From: Mobilitalea sibirica
Lineage (GTDB): Bacteria; Bacillota; Clostridia; Lachnospirales; Lachnospiraceae
Direction: 5' to 3'
Length of the DNA: 64,000 bases
Assembly (NCBI RefSeq): GCF_015999265.1
Contig: NZ_JAEAGR010000004.1
Coordinates: 186,001-250,000, forward strand
Of this stretch, positions 36,706 through 46,146 are shown piece by piece; within the stretch, counting starts at the first letter, position 1; every line of letters begins with the position of its first letter. The notes under the pieces were generated by a model. It had not been told where the DNA came from and did no database searches. It saw nothing but the letters and a program-made list of their open reading frames with translations. The position numbers and the translations under genes are program-made.

Positions 36706-37668
36706 ATGAATGATGCATTCTTTAATGAAAAATCAATATGGAATCATAAGCGTTATCATTCTCTGGATTATGAGCTTAAGAAAATATATGGCAGAAAAAT
36801 ATATAAACTATCCTTAAATGGTGGCATGAATTGCCCAAATCGTGACGGAACCATAGATAACCGAGGTTGTATCTTCTGTAGCGAGGGAGGTTCCGGAGAT
36901 TATGCAGCTTTACCTTCCTTATCCATAACCGACCAGATAGAACAAGCAAAACAATTGGTAGCTCCTAAGATTACCAATCATAACAACATCCGATATATTG
37001 CGTATTTTCAAGCTTATACGAATACCCATGCGCCAGTTTCATACTTACGAAAAATTTTTATGGAAGCACTTATGCATCCGGACATTGTAATTCTCTCCAT
37101 TGCTACTAGACCAGACTGCTTAAATGAGGATGTACTTTCTTTGTTAAGCGAGTTAAACCTATTAAAACCCATATGGATTGAACTGGGATTACAAACAATA
37201 CACGAGGTATCTGCTGACTTTATCCGACGAGGCTACCCGTTATCTGTTTTTGAAACTGCAGTGAAACGTTTACATGAACAAAACATAGAGATTATTGTTC
37301 ATACGATACTAGGCTTGCCAAATGAAACAAAACATGATATGTTAAACACCATGGAATATTTAGGTAGTCTCCCAATACAGGGAGTAAAGTTGCAATTGTT
37401 GCACATATTAAAAGGAACGGATCTGGGCCGGCTATATGAACAAGGCAAAATAACCAATGTATTAACTATGGAGCAATACATCGATATCTTAATATCCTGT
37501 TTAGAAAGACTTCCAAAGGATATAGTGATTCATCGAATTACCGGTGACGGTCCTAAAAAACTATTATTAGCCCCCTTATGGAGCAGTAATAAAAAGCATG
37601 TTTTAAACAATATTGAAAAACAATTAAAGAACAAGGATACCTGGCAGGGCAGATTTGTCCATCAATAG
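36706..37668 (+). CDS. Radical SAM protein, YhcC/TIGR01212 type
   Basis: The 320-residue protein has a family N-terminus (YHSLDYELKKIYGRKIYKL) and the iron-sulfur cysteines in MNCPNRDGTIDNRGCIFC, spaced as in the YhcC group. The downstream GLQT-like and HTILGLPNET motifs are also typical. YhcC-like proteins are linked to tRNA modification, but the reaction here is unproven. It lies 29 bases after malic enzyme and may share its transcript. Confidence 0.88.
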   Translation: MNDAFFNEKSIWNHKRYHSLDYELKKIYGRKIYKLSLNGGMNCPNRDGTIDNRGCIFCSEGGSGDYAALPSLSITDQIEQAKQLVAPKITNHNNIRYIAYFQAYTNTHAPVSYLRKIFMEALMHPDIVILSIATRPDCLNEDVLSLLSELNLLKPIWIELGLQTIHEVSADFIRRGYPLSVFETAVKRLHEQNIEIIVHTILGLPNETKHDMLNTMEYLGSLPIQGVKLQLLHILKGTDLGRLYEQGKITNVLTMEQYIDILISCLERLPKDIVIHRITGDGPKKLLLAPLWSSNKKHVLNNIEKQLKNKDTWQGRFVHQ

Positions 37669-37792
37669 ATCTCTGCTACGTTCATCTTTTAGTAAGATAG
37701 ACTTATGTTGTAAGTTTTATACAATGATTTTATAAAATGATTATTATAGAATGATTATTTATTACGAATAACAATAATGAGGAGGAAATGAT

Positions 37793-38326
37793 ATGCAGTC
37801 TGACACCTTTATGCTATATAAACTGATGATTTTATATATTCTTAGCAGGGTAAACTTCCCTTTAACGAATGCACAATTGACTGCATTTATACTAGAAAAA
37901 GAGTATACAAATTATTTTAATATTCAAAGAGCTATCTCGGAATTAATTGACGATGCTTTTATATCTGCCAAAACCATCCGTAATAGTTCTCTCTACCGGA
38001 TTACCGAAAGCGGTATGGAAACTCTGCTCTTCTTTGATAATATGATATCCTCGGGAATTAAAGAAGATATTGAAAAATATCTGTTAGAAAATAAATATGA
38101 GCTTCAAGAGGAAGTATCCACCTCTGCTGACTTTTATCAGGTAAAAAAAGGGGAGTTTGCGGCTCATATGAGTGTAATAGAACGGGAAACTCCAATCATC
38201 GATTTAACCTTAATTGTTCCTACAGAGGAGGAGGCCGAAAGGCTTTGTAATAACTGGAGGGATAAGAGTTCTGATGTATATGCCTACCTAATGTCATCCT
38301 TACTGGATTATACCGATCACGAATAA
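37793..38326 (+). CDS. DUF4364 family protein
   Basis: The 177-residue soluble protein has an N-terminal winged-helix-like segment (about 1-75, with ISELIDDAFI and YRITESGMETL) and a C-terminal alpha/beta part. It fits DUF4364, a Clostridia family of putative regulators. A GAGGAGG site precedes the ATG. DNA binding is an inference from the helix-turn-helix-like pattern. Confidence 0.78.
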   Translation: MQSDTFMLYKLMILYILSRVNFPLTNAQLTAFILEKEYTNYFNIQRAISELIDDAFISAKTIRNSSLYRITESGMETLLFFDNMISSGIKEDIEKYLLENKYELQEEVSTSADFYQVKKGEFAAHMSVIERETPIIDLTLIVPTEEEAERLCNNWRDKSSDVYAYLMSSLLDYTDHE

Positions 38327-38482
38327 TATTTTGTCTTATCCACAAGTAATTTTATATGCTGTTATGTTATCCACGACCATCTTTGTCTTATCCGATTAAG
38401 CTTTTTAGCCGTCTCTACTGCTTTATATAGTTCTGGTTATTATTCTAGTTATATAATATCTTCTATTACTGATTTATAATTT

Positions 38483-39097
38483 CTATTCTGATTTGATTGG
38501 TTTTTCCTCAGTGAAATCACATATCTCCTCAATACATTCCCATATTTCATCTCTTCCCTGTTTTGACAAAGAAGAAAAGGGATAAATACGTGTTCCCGGA
38601 ACGACCGAGAGACCTTCTTTAATCATTTTTATATGCTTGTCTCTTTGACTTCGGTTAATTTTATCTAATTTTGTTGCAATGATGATAGGTTGAAATCCAT
38701 TATATAAAATCCAGTCATACATGCTTTTATCATTGGCTGAGGGTTCATGCCGGATATCCACTAATAGAAAAACAACCTTCAGCTGCGTTGATTTCTTAAG
38801 ATACTTTTCAATCATTTTACCCCATTTTTCTTTTACAGCCACGGATACCTTCGCATATCCATATCCCGGAAGGTCAACGAAATACAGCTCATCATTAATA
38901 TTATAGAAATTAATAGTCTGCGTCTTACCAGGCTGGGAGGAGGTTCTGGCCAAGGATTTTCTGTTCATAAGAGCATTAATCAAAGATGATTTACCGACAT
39001 TGGATTTTCCGGCAAATGCAATCTCCGGTTTGTCATTCTCGGGCAATACACTGGTAATTCCACATACTGTCTCTAGGTTTGCACTTTTTATAATCAT
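38483..39097 (-). CDS. ysxC: Ribosome biogenesis GTP-binding protein YsxC/EngB
   Basis: This 204-residue GTPase helps assemble the 50S subunit. G1 (GKSNVGKSSLINAL), G2-region SSQPGKTQTINFY, G3 (DLPGYGYAK) and G4 (TKLDK) are intact and the length is standard. In many Firmicutes it follows clpX and lon; here lon is absent and a palindromic element fills the gap to clpX. Confidence 0.95.
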   Translation of the reverse strand: MIIKSANLETVCGITSVLPENDKPEIAFAGKSNVGKSSLINALMNRKSLARTSSQPGKTQTINFYNINDELYFVDLPGYGYAKVSVAVKEKWGKMIEKYLKKSTQLKVVFLLVDIRHEPSANDKSMYDWILYNGFQPIIIATKLDKINRSQRDKHIKMIKEGLSVVPGTRIYPFSSLSKQGRDEIWECIEEICDFTEEKPIKSE

Positions 39098-39170
39098 CTC
39101 ATTTACCTCTCTTATCGCTTTGTTTTTTCTTTTTTATTGAGGGATCCATTTGTTAATATTCCAGATATAG

Positions 39171-39327
39171 GATAAGACAGAACATAGGGTTCCACACACA
39201 CTCGTTGGAGTACACATCCTCAACTTTATTTGCCTGTTTCGTACATAAATGTTCGTATCAGACAAAACAAAGCTGGAATATGTTCTCCAAATAGCGCATT
39301 AAGGGAAATCCTTCATCCCGTCTTATC
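39171..39327. repeat. Palindromic element, copy 2
   Basis: This element shares its core with the palindrome at 20318-20533: the ACTCGTTGGAGTACACATCC block, the TTTGCCT and ACATAAATGT centre, and GAATATGTTCTCCAAATAG then GCATTAAGG. The outer arms pair GATAAGAC with GTCTTATC but carry more mismatches than copy 1, so it looks older. It lies in the gene-free stretch 39098-39485 between ysxC and clpX. The rest of the stretch shows nothing recognisable. Confidence 0.75.
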
Positions 39328-39485
39328 ATAAATTCCACTTTATGAAGCAGCTCCATCGATGAGCATATTTTCCATTTAGTGTGTATGGGAAACCAATGTT
39401 TTGCCATTTGTTAAACAGCTATCTCTATGCAATATCCCCTTATATTCACACTTTTATAACTTGAAAGCCATATTAGGTTTCTTTT

Positions 39486-40781
39486 TTATGCTATTTCGTC
39501 TTTACTTTTCTTTGATGATCGTTTAGTAATTGGTTTTCTGGCTATATTCTCTTCCGAAACTTCCACCTGGGGTTTTTCACTTCCTAATACAGCTTCTTTG
39601 GTTATGATACATTTGACAGCCTTCGTATCGGAAGGGATGCTATACATGGAATCCATCATAACAGATTCCATAATAGCTCGGAGTCCTCTGGCACCAATCT
39701 TTCTCTCAAAGCTTTGTTTTGCAATCTCATTAAGAGCTGCTTCTTCAAAGACCAGTTCAACTCCATCCAGTTCAAACAGTTTTTTATATTGTTTGGTAAT
39801 TGCGTTCTTAGGCTCAGTAAGAATTCTTACTAACGCTTCTTCATCTAGCATATCCAATGCAACACAAACCGGTACACGTCCGACAAATTCAGGAATCATT
39901 CCAAACTTAATTAAGTCCTGTGGCATCACCTGTCGAAACAGTTCACCAATGTTAATTTTATTCTTATCGCTGATTTGAGCATTAAAACCAATTGATTTTT
40001 GACCGGTACGGGCTTCGATAATTTTCTCAAGGCCGTCAAAAGCTCCACCGCAGATAAACAGGATATTGGTAGTATCTATCTGTATAAATTCCTGATGAGG
40101 ATGCTTTCTTCCACCCTGAGGCGGAACGGAAGCTACCGTACCCTCCAATATTTTTAACAATGCCTGTTGTACACCTTCACCGGATACATCTCTGGTAATG
40201 GAGGTGTTTTCTGATTTTCTTGTTATCTTATCAATTTCATCAATGTAGATAATACCATACTCTGCCCGTTCAATATCAAAATCAGCTGCCTGAATGATCT
40301 TAAGCAGGATATTTTCCACATCCTCGCCTACATAACCAGCTTCTGTTAATGCCGTTGCATCTGCAATAGCAAACGGAACATTTAACAACTTAGCTAAGGT
40401 CTGAGCAAGATATGTCTTACCCGAACCCGTAGGTCCTATCATTAAAAGGTTACTTTTTTGTAATTCTACATCCAGATCCTTATCAGCAAGTACTCTTTTA
40501 TAATGATTATATACCGAGACTGCTAAGACCTTCTTCGCTTCATCCTGACCAACTACATGCTGGTCTAAAAAGCTTTTAATTTCTGCAGGCTTTAACAGGT
40601 TGATATCGGTATTGATTACCGGATCTCCGTCAAACTCTTCTTCGATTATTTCACTGCATATTTCGATGCATTCATCGCAGATATATACTCCCGGCCCGGC
40701 AATCAATTTTCTTACCTGATCCTGTGTTTTATTACAGAAGGAACATCTAAGCTGTTTTCTATCATCTACTTTTCCTGCCAT
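39486..40781 (-). CDS. clpX: ATP-dependent Clp protease ATP-binding subunit ClpX
   Basis: The 431-residue AAA+ unfoldase has the N-terminal zinc-binding domain (CSFCNKTQ and CDECIE), Walker [12 protein letters not shown], Walker [11 protein letters not shown], the pore-loop region and the IGFNAQ-type loop that docks ClpP. The start at 40781 follows GAGGTG; the longer frame from 40856 lacks a site. It is 81 bases after clpP. Confidence 0.97.
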   Translation of the reverse strand: MAGKVDDRKQLRCSFCNKTQDQVRKLIAGPGVYICDECIEICSEIIEEEFDGDPVINTDINLLKPAEIKSFLDQHVVGQDEAKKVLAVSVYNHYKRVLADKDLDVELQKSNLLMIGPTGSGKTYLAQTLAKLLNVPFAIADATALTEAGYVGEDVENILLKIIQAADFDIERAEYGIIYIDEIDKITRKSENTSITRDVSGEGVQQALLKILEGTVASVPPQGGRKHPHQEFIQIDTTNILFICGGAFDGLEKIIEARTGQKSIGFNAQISDKNKINIGELFRQVMPQDLIKFGMIPEFVGRVPVCVALDMLDEEALVRILTEPKNAITKQYKKLFELDGVELVFEEAALNEIAKQSFERKIGARGLRAIMESVMMDSMYSIPSDTKAVKCIITKEAVLGSEKPQVEVSEENIARKPITKRSSKKSKDEIA

Positions 40782-40862
40782 TAGCCTTCTCACCTCATTC
40801 TCTCTAATGTGCATGTCATGAAAATTAAGAGGTAATTCCCATGTCACGAATACCAATCGGGA

Positions 40863-41444
40863 TTATCTGCTGGTTAATATACCGTCCACAATACCATATT
40901 CACGAGCTTCTTCTGCACTCATATAAAAATCTCTTTCAGTGTCAACCTCTATAACGCTAAGAGGTTTTCCTGTGTTCTTAGCCAATATTTCATTTAATCT
41001 TCTTCGTATCTTAATAATATTGTCTGCAACAATCTTTATATCTGTTGCCTGACCCTTAGCACCCCCTGAGGGTTGATGAATCATTACTTCTGCATTCGGA
41101 AGAATAAATCTCTTTCCTTTCGTTCCACCGGAAAGTAAAAATGCACCCATACTTGCTGCTAAGCCGATACAGATTGTGGAAACATCACTTTTAATATAGT
41201 TCATTGTATCATAAATTGCCATACCTGCTGTTACGGAACCTCCCGGAGAATTAATATAAAAATTAATATCCTTTCCGGGATCCTCTGCTTCTAAAAACAG
41301 CATCTGTGCTACAATTAAGTTAGCGGTCACATCATTTACTTCTTCTCCAAGGAAAATAATTCTATCCTTTAATAATCTGGAATATATATCGTAGCTTCTC
41401 TCTCCACGACTGGTTTGCTCTATGACATAAGGTACTAAACTCAT
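40863..41444 (-). CDS. clpP: ATP-dependent Clp protease proteolytic subunit
   Basis: The 193-residue serine protease has the triad Ser98 (GLAASMGA), His123 (MIHQPSGG) and Asp172 (DTERDFYM), exactly the family spacing. The start at 41444 follows AAAGGAGG; an in-frame ATG at 41480 is upstream of that site and rejected. It lies between tig and clpX, the common Firmicutes order. Confidence 0.98.
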   Translation of the reverse strand: MSLVPYVIEQTSRGERSYDIYSRLLKDRIIFLGEEVNDVTANLIVAQMLFLEAEDPGKDINFYINSPGGSVTAGMAIYDTMNYIKSDVSTICIGLAASMGAFLLSGGTKGKRFILPNAEVMIHQPSGGAKGQATDIKIVADNIIKIRRRLNEILAKNTGKPLSVIEVDTERDFYMSAEEAREYGIVDGILTSR

Positions 41445-41530
41445 TTCGATATCCTCCTTTATATTATAATTCTTGGACAATTATCTTAAGTTCTCTTTTA
41501 CATAAGGTTCCTATGTTTTTTAGTTTCACA

Positions 41531-42817
41531 TTATGCCTCTTTTGATTCAGCCAATACAAAATCCACTGCCTTTTGAACAGCGATATCTTCTTTAATTTGT
41601 TCTTTTTCTTTTTCTCCGATCAGTTCTTTTAGCTTATCTGCCTCCATCTTATACATGGAAGCCATTTGTGTCAGTTCTTTCTCGATATCTTCTTCGGAAA
41701 CTTCAATATTCTCAGCCTTAGCAATTGCTTCAAGAACTAATCTGCTTTGAATTCTTTTCACAGCCTGCGGTCTTAAGCTTTCGAAGAACTTCTTAGAATC
41801 CATACCGGTAAACTGGAAGTACTGTTCGATTGTGAGACCCTGATATTTCATTCTCTGAGCAAAATCTTCTGCCATCTGATTAACTTGAGCACTAATCATA
41901 GGCTCAGGAATATCCATTGTTGAACCTTCTATGATTTTATCAACAATTTCATTTTCCTTCGCAGTTTTATTTTCCTTCTCTTTATTTTCCATTATTGTAG
42001 CCTTGATACTTTCCTTGTATTCATCCAGGGTATCAAATTCTGATACATCCTGCGCAAAATCATCATCAAGTTCAGGAAGCTCTTTTACCTTGATCTCTTT
42101 AACCGTTACTTTAAAGAGTGCCGGCTTACCTGCCAACTCCTTAGCCTGATATTCTTCTGGGAAAGTTACATTTACTTCTACTTCTTCACCGATCGATTTA
42201 CCAATTAACTGTTCTTCAAAATTATCGATAAAGGAATGGGAACCGATGGTCAGAGAATAATCCTCGCCTTTCCCTCCTTCAAAAGCAACCCCGTCAACGA
42301 AGCCTTCGAAATCAATGACTGTGATATCTCCGTCCTTCACCGGTCTGTCATCTACGGTAACCATTCTGGAGTTCTGATCCAGCTCTTTATTAATCTGTGC
42401 CATGATTTCATCTTCCGTCACAGTTATAGCTTTCTTCTCAACTTTGATTCCTTTATATTTACCTAAGCTTACTTCCGGCTTAACAGCTACCTCTGCAGTA
42501 AAAATAAAAGGTTTTCCTTTTTCAATCTGGACTACATCGATTTCCGGTCTGGATACGATATCAAGTCCGCTTTCAATTGCAGCTTTTTCATAAGCATCCG
42601 GGATGATCTCATTAGCAGCATCCTCATAAAAAATACTTGCACCATACATCTTCTCAATCATAGCTCGAGGAGCTTTCCCTTTACGGAAGCCTTGAACATT
42701 AATCTTACTCCTATTCTTAAGATACGCTTTTTCCATAGCCTTCTCAAATTCCTCAGCGGAAGCCTCTATTGTAAGCTTTGCCATATTCTTTTCCAGTTTT
42801 TCAACCTGTAAACTCAT
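41531..42817 (-). CDS. tig: Trigger factor
   Basis: The 428-residue ribosome-bound chaperone and prolyl isomerase has the ribosome-docking GFRKGKAPR loop (residues about 44-52), a central FKBP-type domain (about 150-240, VDGVAFEGGKG) and a helical C-terminal domain. An AAGGAGG site precedes the ATG. It starts the tig-clpP-clpX group. Confidence 0.96.
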   Translation of the reverse strand: MSLQVEKLEKNMAKLTIEASAEEFEKAMEKAYLKNRSKINVQGFRKGKAPRAMIEKMYGASIFYEDAANEIIPDAYEKAAIESGLDIVSRPEIDVVQIEKGKPFIFTAEVAVKPEVSLGKYKGIKVEKKAITVTEDEIMAQINKELDQNSRMVTVDDRPVKDGDITVIDFEGFVDGVAFEGGKGEDYSLTIGSHSFIDNFEEQLIGKSIGEEVEVNVTFPEEYQAKELAGKPALFKVTVKEIKVKELPELDDDFAQDVSEFDTLDEYKESIKATIMENKEKENKTAKENEIVDKIIEGSTMDIPEPMISAQVNQMAEDFAQRMKYQGLTIEQYFQFTGMDSKKFFESLRPQAVKRIQSRLVLEAIAKAENIEVSEEDIEKELTQMASMYKMEADKLKELIGEKEKEQIKEDIAVQKAVDFVLAESKEA

Positions 42818-43001
42818 TTTAATTTCCTCCTTGTATTATGTACTGTCCTTTTATAAGATCTGAAGTACATTATATTTCATTAATGTAGACCTTAGGATCC
42901 GACAGATTATCTGGTCATTTTAGCATAGAGTCATAATAACATGCAAAAGCAGCAAAATAAACAGTTTGTCTTTCTACGGATTTCACAGACATTTTGACAT
43001 T

Positions 43002-43030
43002 AGTATATTATAACATATCATTTCTGTAAA
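43002..43030 (-). promoter_or_regulatory. Possible promoter of tig
   Basis: TTTACA (43030-43025) and TATACT (43007-43002) are 17 bases apart, about 180 bases upstream of tig. Confidence 0.5.
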
Positions 43031-43069
43031 TACCATTTTTATTTTTTCGCGGATCCTACAGGTTTATGT

Positions 43070-44419
43070 TTAAGATACACTAAGATGATTCCTATCTCTA
43101 AAAGCTCCAACAATACGATCGACGCTTTCCTTGCACAGTTTTTCTGATTTTGCCTCTGCCATAACTCTTATTACTTCCTCTGTACCACTTTCTCTAACAA
43201 GAACCCTGCCGTCCTTACCAAGTTCTTCACCGACTGTTTTTATGATATCCGATAATGTTTGGTCATCTCTTACAGCTTGCTTATCCCGAACTTTTAGATT
43301 TACCAGTTTTTGGGGGAATATGGTAACTTCCTTATGAAGCTCTGATAAATTCGCTTTGCTTTCTAACATAACTTCCATTAATTTAAGTGAGGTTAAGATG
43401 CCGTCTCCTGTCGTTGCATGCTTACTGAAAATGATATGTCCGGAACTCTCTCCTCCGATGGAATGTCCGTTTGCCATCATATTGGCATACACATATTTGT
43501 CTCCGACTGCTGTTTTTTCATAATTGATACCTTTTTTCTCAAAGGCCTCATAAAGTCCCATATTTGACATAACTGTGGTTACCACTGTATTATTTGCCAG
43601 GTCATTATGCTTCTTCATATATACACCACATAAATAAAGAATTAAATCTCCATCTATAATATTACCCTTTTCATCGATTGCCAAACATCTATCTGCATCT
43701 CCGTCATAAGCAAAACCTACATCCAGTTTATTATCTACTACGAATTTTTGTAAAACGCTCATATGGGTAGAACCACAATTAGTGTTAATATTAATTCCGT
43801 TTGGTTCTCCGTTAATTACATATGTTTTCGCACCCAGGGCATCAAAAACTCCCTTTGCAACGGTTGTAGCAGCTCCGTTGGCCAGGTCAAGCCCCACCCT
43901 TTTACCTTGAAAGGACCTGGTTGCCAATGAGATTAAATATCCAATATATCGGTTTCTTCCGATGGCATAGTCAATGGTTTTTCCGATATTTTCCCTTGTT
44001 GCTAAAGGAATTGTATCCACCTCACTGTCTATGTACTCTTCGATTAAAGCTTCCGTCTCTGCCTCCAATTTATATCCATTACCATTCATAATTTTAATAC
44101 CGTTATCATAATAGGGATTGTGACTGGCCGATATCATGATACCACAATCAAAACCCTCACTTCTTACCACATAAGAAATGCTTGGTGTTGGAGTAACATG
44201 TAGAAGATAAACATCTGCTCCGCTGGCTGTAAGTCCTGCCACCAATGAATATTCAAACATATAGCTGGACCTTCTGGTGTCTTTACCTATCACTATATTT
44301 GCTTTATGTTCCTTTCCATAATAATGTCCAAGAAATCTACCTACTTTATACGCATGTGTTACCGTAAGATTTACATTAGCTTCTCCACGGAATCCATCTG
44401 TTCCAAAATATTTACCCAT
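43070..44419 (-). CDS. glmM: Phosphoglucosamine mutase
   Basis: This 449-residue enzyme interconverts glucosamine 6-phosphate and 1-phosphate for peptidoglycan precursors. The phosphoserine loop ISASHNP (Ser99), metal loop AYDGDADR, sugar loop GGESSGH and phosphate loop RESGTEEVIR are all present, the last with a one-residue variation. An AAAGGA site precedes the ATG. It is monocistronic here. Confidence 0.95.
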   Translation of the reverse strand: MGKYFGTDGFRGEANVNLTVTHAYKVGRFLGHYYGKEHKANIVIGKDTRRSSYMFEYSLVAGLTASGADVYLLHVTPTPSISYVVRSEGFDCGIMISASHNPYYDNGIKIMNGNGYKLEAETEALIEEYIDSEVDTIPLATRENIGKTIDYAIGRNRYIGYLISLATRSFQGKRVGLDLANGAATTVAKGVFDALGAKTYVINGEPNGININTNCGSTHMSVLQKFVVDNKLDVGFAYDGDADRCLAIDEKGNIIDGDLILYLCGVYMKKHNDLANNTVVTTVMSNMGLYEAFEKKGINYEKTAVGDKYVYANMMANGHSIGGESSGHIIFSKHATTGDGILTSLKLMEVMLESKANLSELHKEVTIFPQKLVNLKVRDKQAVRDDQTLSDIIKTVGEELGKDGRVLVRESGTEEVIRVMAEAKSEKLCKESVDRIVGAFRDRNHLSVS

Positions 44420-44597
44420 TTTATTAGTCCTTTCTTCAATATATAAAAGTATATGCTAAAGTATTTTACAAATTACATTGGTCCACTCTCAATTGAGTGT
44501 TTTCGTAATTCATTACAAGAACGCACAATAATGCACTCTACGATAATAATAATTCTAACACATTATAAATTGATTTGGAAAGATAAAAATTTTACAT

Positions 44598-44639
44598 AAA
44601 GAGGATCGCCATCGGTTTAAACCGATGGCGATCCTCTTT
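44598..44639 (-). terminator. 42-bp perfect palindrome after the SASP gene
   Basis: Both halves of 21 bases match without error, centred on GGTTTAAACC. It lies 30 bases beyond the SASP stop and ends in CTCTTTATG on the minus strand, with a T-rich run following. It is a strong Rho-independent terminator or mRNA-stabilising structure, as often seen on spore protein transcripts. Confidence 0.7.
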
Positions 44640-44669
44640 AATACCTTATAAACTACTTATTAAATTCAA

Positions 44670-44900
44670 TTACTGACCGGATTGACCGGATTGACCGGAA
44701 ATAGATTGTTCATAACTTCTAATCATACGTCTAACCATTTCTCCACCAACAGAACCATTCTGTTTACTGGTTAAGTCGCCATTATATCCTTGTTTTAACG
44801 GAACACCAAGTTCATTAGCAACCTCCATTTTGAAACGGTCAAGAGCTTCTCTAGCTTGAGGTACTTCTGCTCTGTTTGATCCACTATTGTTATTTGCCAT
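44670..44900 (-). CDS. Alpha/beta-type small acid-soluble spore protein
   Basis: The 76-residue protein has the SASP hallmarks: KMEVANELGVPL with the GPR protease site, GYNGDLTSKQNGSVGGEMVRRMI, and a Gly/Gln/Ser tail of GQSGQSGQ. These proteins coat spore DNA and shift it to A-like form. The start is the ATG at 44900 behind GGAGGTG; the frame extends to 44951 without a site. A forespore SigG promoter is expected but I could not identify one with confidence. Confidence 0.96.
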   Translation of the reverse strand: MANNNSGSNRAEVPQAREALDRFKMEVANELGVPLKQGYNGDLTSKQNGSVGGEMVRRMIRSYEQSISGQSGQSGQ

Positions 44901-45111
44901 AATATTTTCACCTCCGTTTTTTAGCATCAAAGCAACCAAGTACAAAATCAACTGTTGTAGGTTCAGCGGTTTTATTTTAAATCACCGCACGTGATTCTGT
45001 TTTTGTATTGCCTGTAATCTTATTGTTAACAGCAGAGGTAGATATTATTATGGTAATTAATGTTACTATAACCACTGATTAGATAAAACGACAAAAACAT
45101 GCAAAGTTAAT

Positions 45112-45471
45112 CTAGCTAACTTTAATAACTAGCGCTTTGGGATATCCTATTATAATCTCAACCCCTTTACCGATTTCAGCGGCTGCTACTAAGGATTCTG
45201 CCAATACACCTGCATAAGCAGAAAGAACATCCCTATTAATAATTCGAAAAACTGGAATGTCTTCTTCAATCGCACCTTCCTTATTTAACTTCTTTCTGAT
45301 TTTTTTAATAGCTAAGGGTGTTTGAACTCCACTGACTCCTGAAGTAATAATAATGTCCTTACATATTTCTGGCGGCAAATAATAGCAACCACTATCTTTT
45401 AAGTCATCCATATAGGAATCAAAAGGATATACTGCATCTTGATTATAATTATCCTTTCCTCCTATGCACAT
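45112..45471 (-). CDS. Small protein of unknown function
   Basis: The 119-residue soluble protein has no signal or membrane span. Notable segments are YYLPPEICKDIIITSGVSGV near residue 35 and a C-terminal EIGKGVEIIIGYPKALVIKVS-like end. I do not recognise the family. A GGGGG site seven bases before the ATG supports it. It lies between the SASP gene and the repeat cluster; no operon partner is evident. Confidence 0.6.
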   Translation of the reverse strand: MCIGGKDNYNQDAVYPFDSYMDDLKDSGCYYLPPEICKDIIITSGVSGVQTPLAIKKIRKKLNKEGAIEEDIPVFRIINRDVLSAYAGVLAESLVAAAEIGKGVEIIIGYPKALVIKVS

Positions 45472-45645
45472 TTCAATTCCCCCTTTTTAAACTAACATAT
45501 ATTGTAAATATATTCCATATTAATACATTTGTCAACAATTTTTCGTTATATTTTCTGCATGATAACGCAAAATATAGCAGAATATAGCAGAATAAGCCAG
45601 TGTAAGGGGAATTAACTATCGGATTTTGACGAAATAACCTTAATC

Positions 45646-45668
45646 CTTTCGATACTACGTATCGAAAG
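45646..45668. repeat. Perfect hairpin in the repeat cluster
   Basis: CTTTCGATAC pairs with GTATCGAAAG around a three-base loop. It lies upstream of the 97-98 bp repeats and is part of the gene-free stretch 45472-46146. Confidence 0.6.
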
Positions 45669-45694
45669 GTCGTGGGCTCGCTCGCTTTTTCTCT

Positions 45695-46022
45695 AATAAT
45701 TTCTTTTATGATTTAAGTGTCACGTGCTTTGCACTTTTCAGGATGGCATAGACTCCTACTGCAAATAAATTTGCGTAGGTGTCCTCTCCTTGATGATTTC
45801 TTTTTATGATTTAAGTGTCACGTGCTTTGTACTTTTCAGGATGGCATAGACTCCTACTGCAAATAAATTTGCGTAGGTGTCCTCTCCTTGATGATTTCTT
45901 TTATGATTTAAGTGTCACGTGCTTTGCACTTTTCAGGATGGCATAGACTCCTACTGCAAGTGAATTTGCGTAGGTGTCTATGCCATCCTGACACCAAAGG
46001 TGTTTTGACACTTAAATCATAA
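45695..46022. repeat. 97-98 bp tandem repeats ending in a 122-bp hairpin
   Basis: Three near-identical copies start with ATGATTTAAGTGTCACGTG at 45708, 45806 and 45903 (periods 98 and 97). Copies one and two contain only the left arm and loop of a palindrome and end GTGTCCTCTCCTTGAT. Copy three continues into the matching right arm: 45901-45917 pairs perfectly with 46006-46022, 45936-45948 with 45976-45988, and CCTAC with GTAGG at the tip. No coding sequence is present. The unit looks like a palindromic element whose left half was duplicated in tandem. Confidence 0.85.
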
Positions 46023-46054
46023 AAAAGTATGCTCACTCTGCCTTCACGAAAAAT

Positions 46055-46112
46055 GCAGGGTATTTTTGTGTCCTTTTATATATTGTAACCCGGACATGGA
46101 AAAATACCCTGC
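46055..46112 (-). terminator. Terminator after the solute-binding protein gene
   Basis: A perfect 13-bp stem GCAGGGTATTTTT/AAAAATACCCTGC (46055-46067 with 46100-46112), extended by GTGTCC/GGACA(T), is followed by ATTTTTC on the minus strand. It lies 34 bases after the stop at 46147. Confidence 0.75.
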
Positions 46113-46146
46113 TTAGTATCATAATTATTTATTTAAATATTGTTAA

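Noticed and set aside
45695-46022. Possible CRISPR array
   Set aside because: The units are 97-98 bp and nearly identical throughout with no variable spacers, and no cas gene is present.
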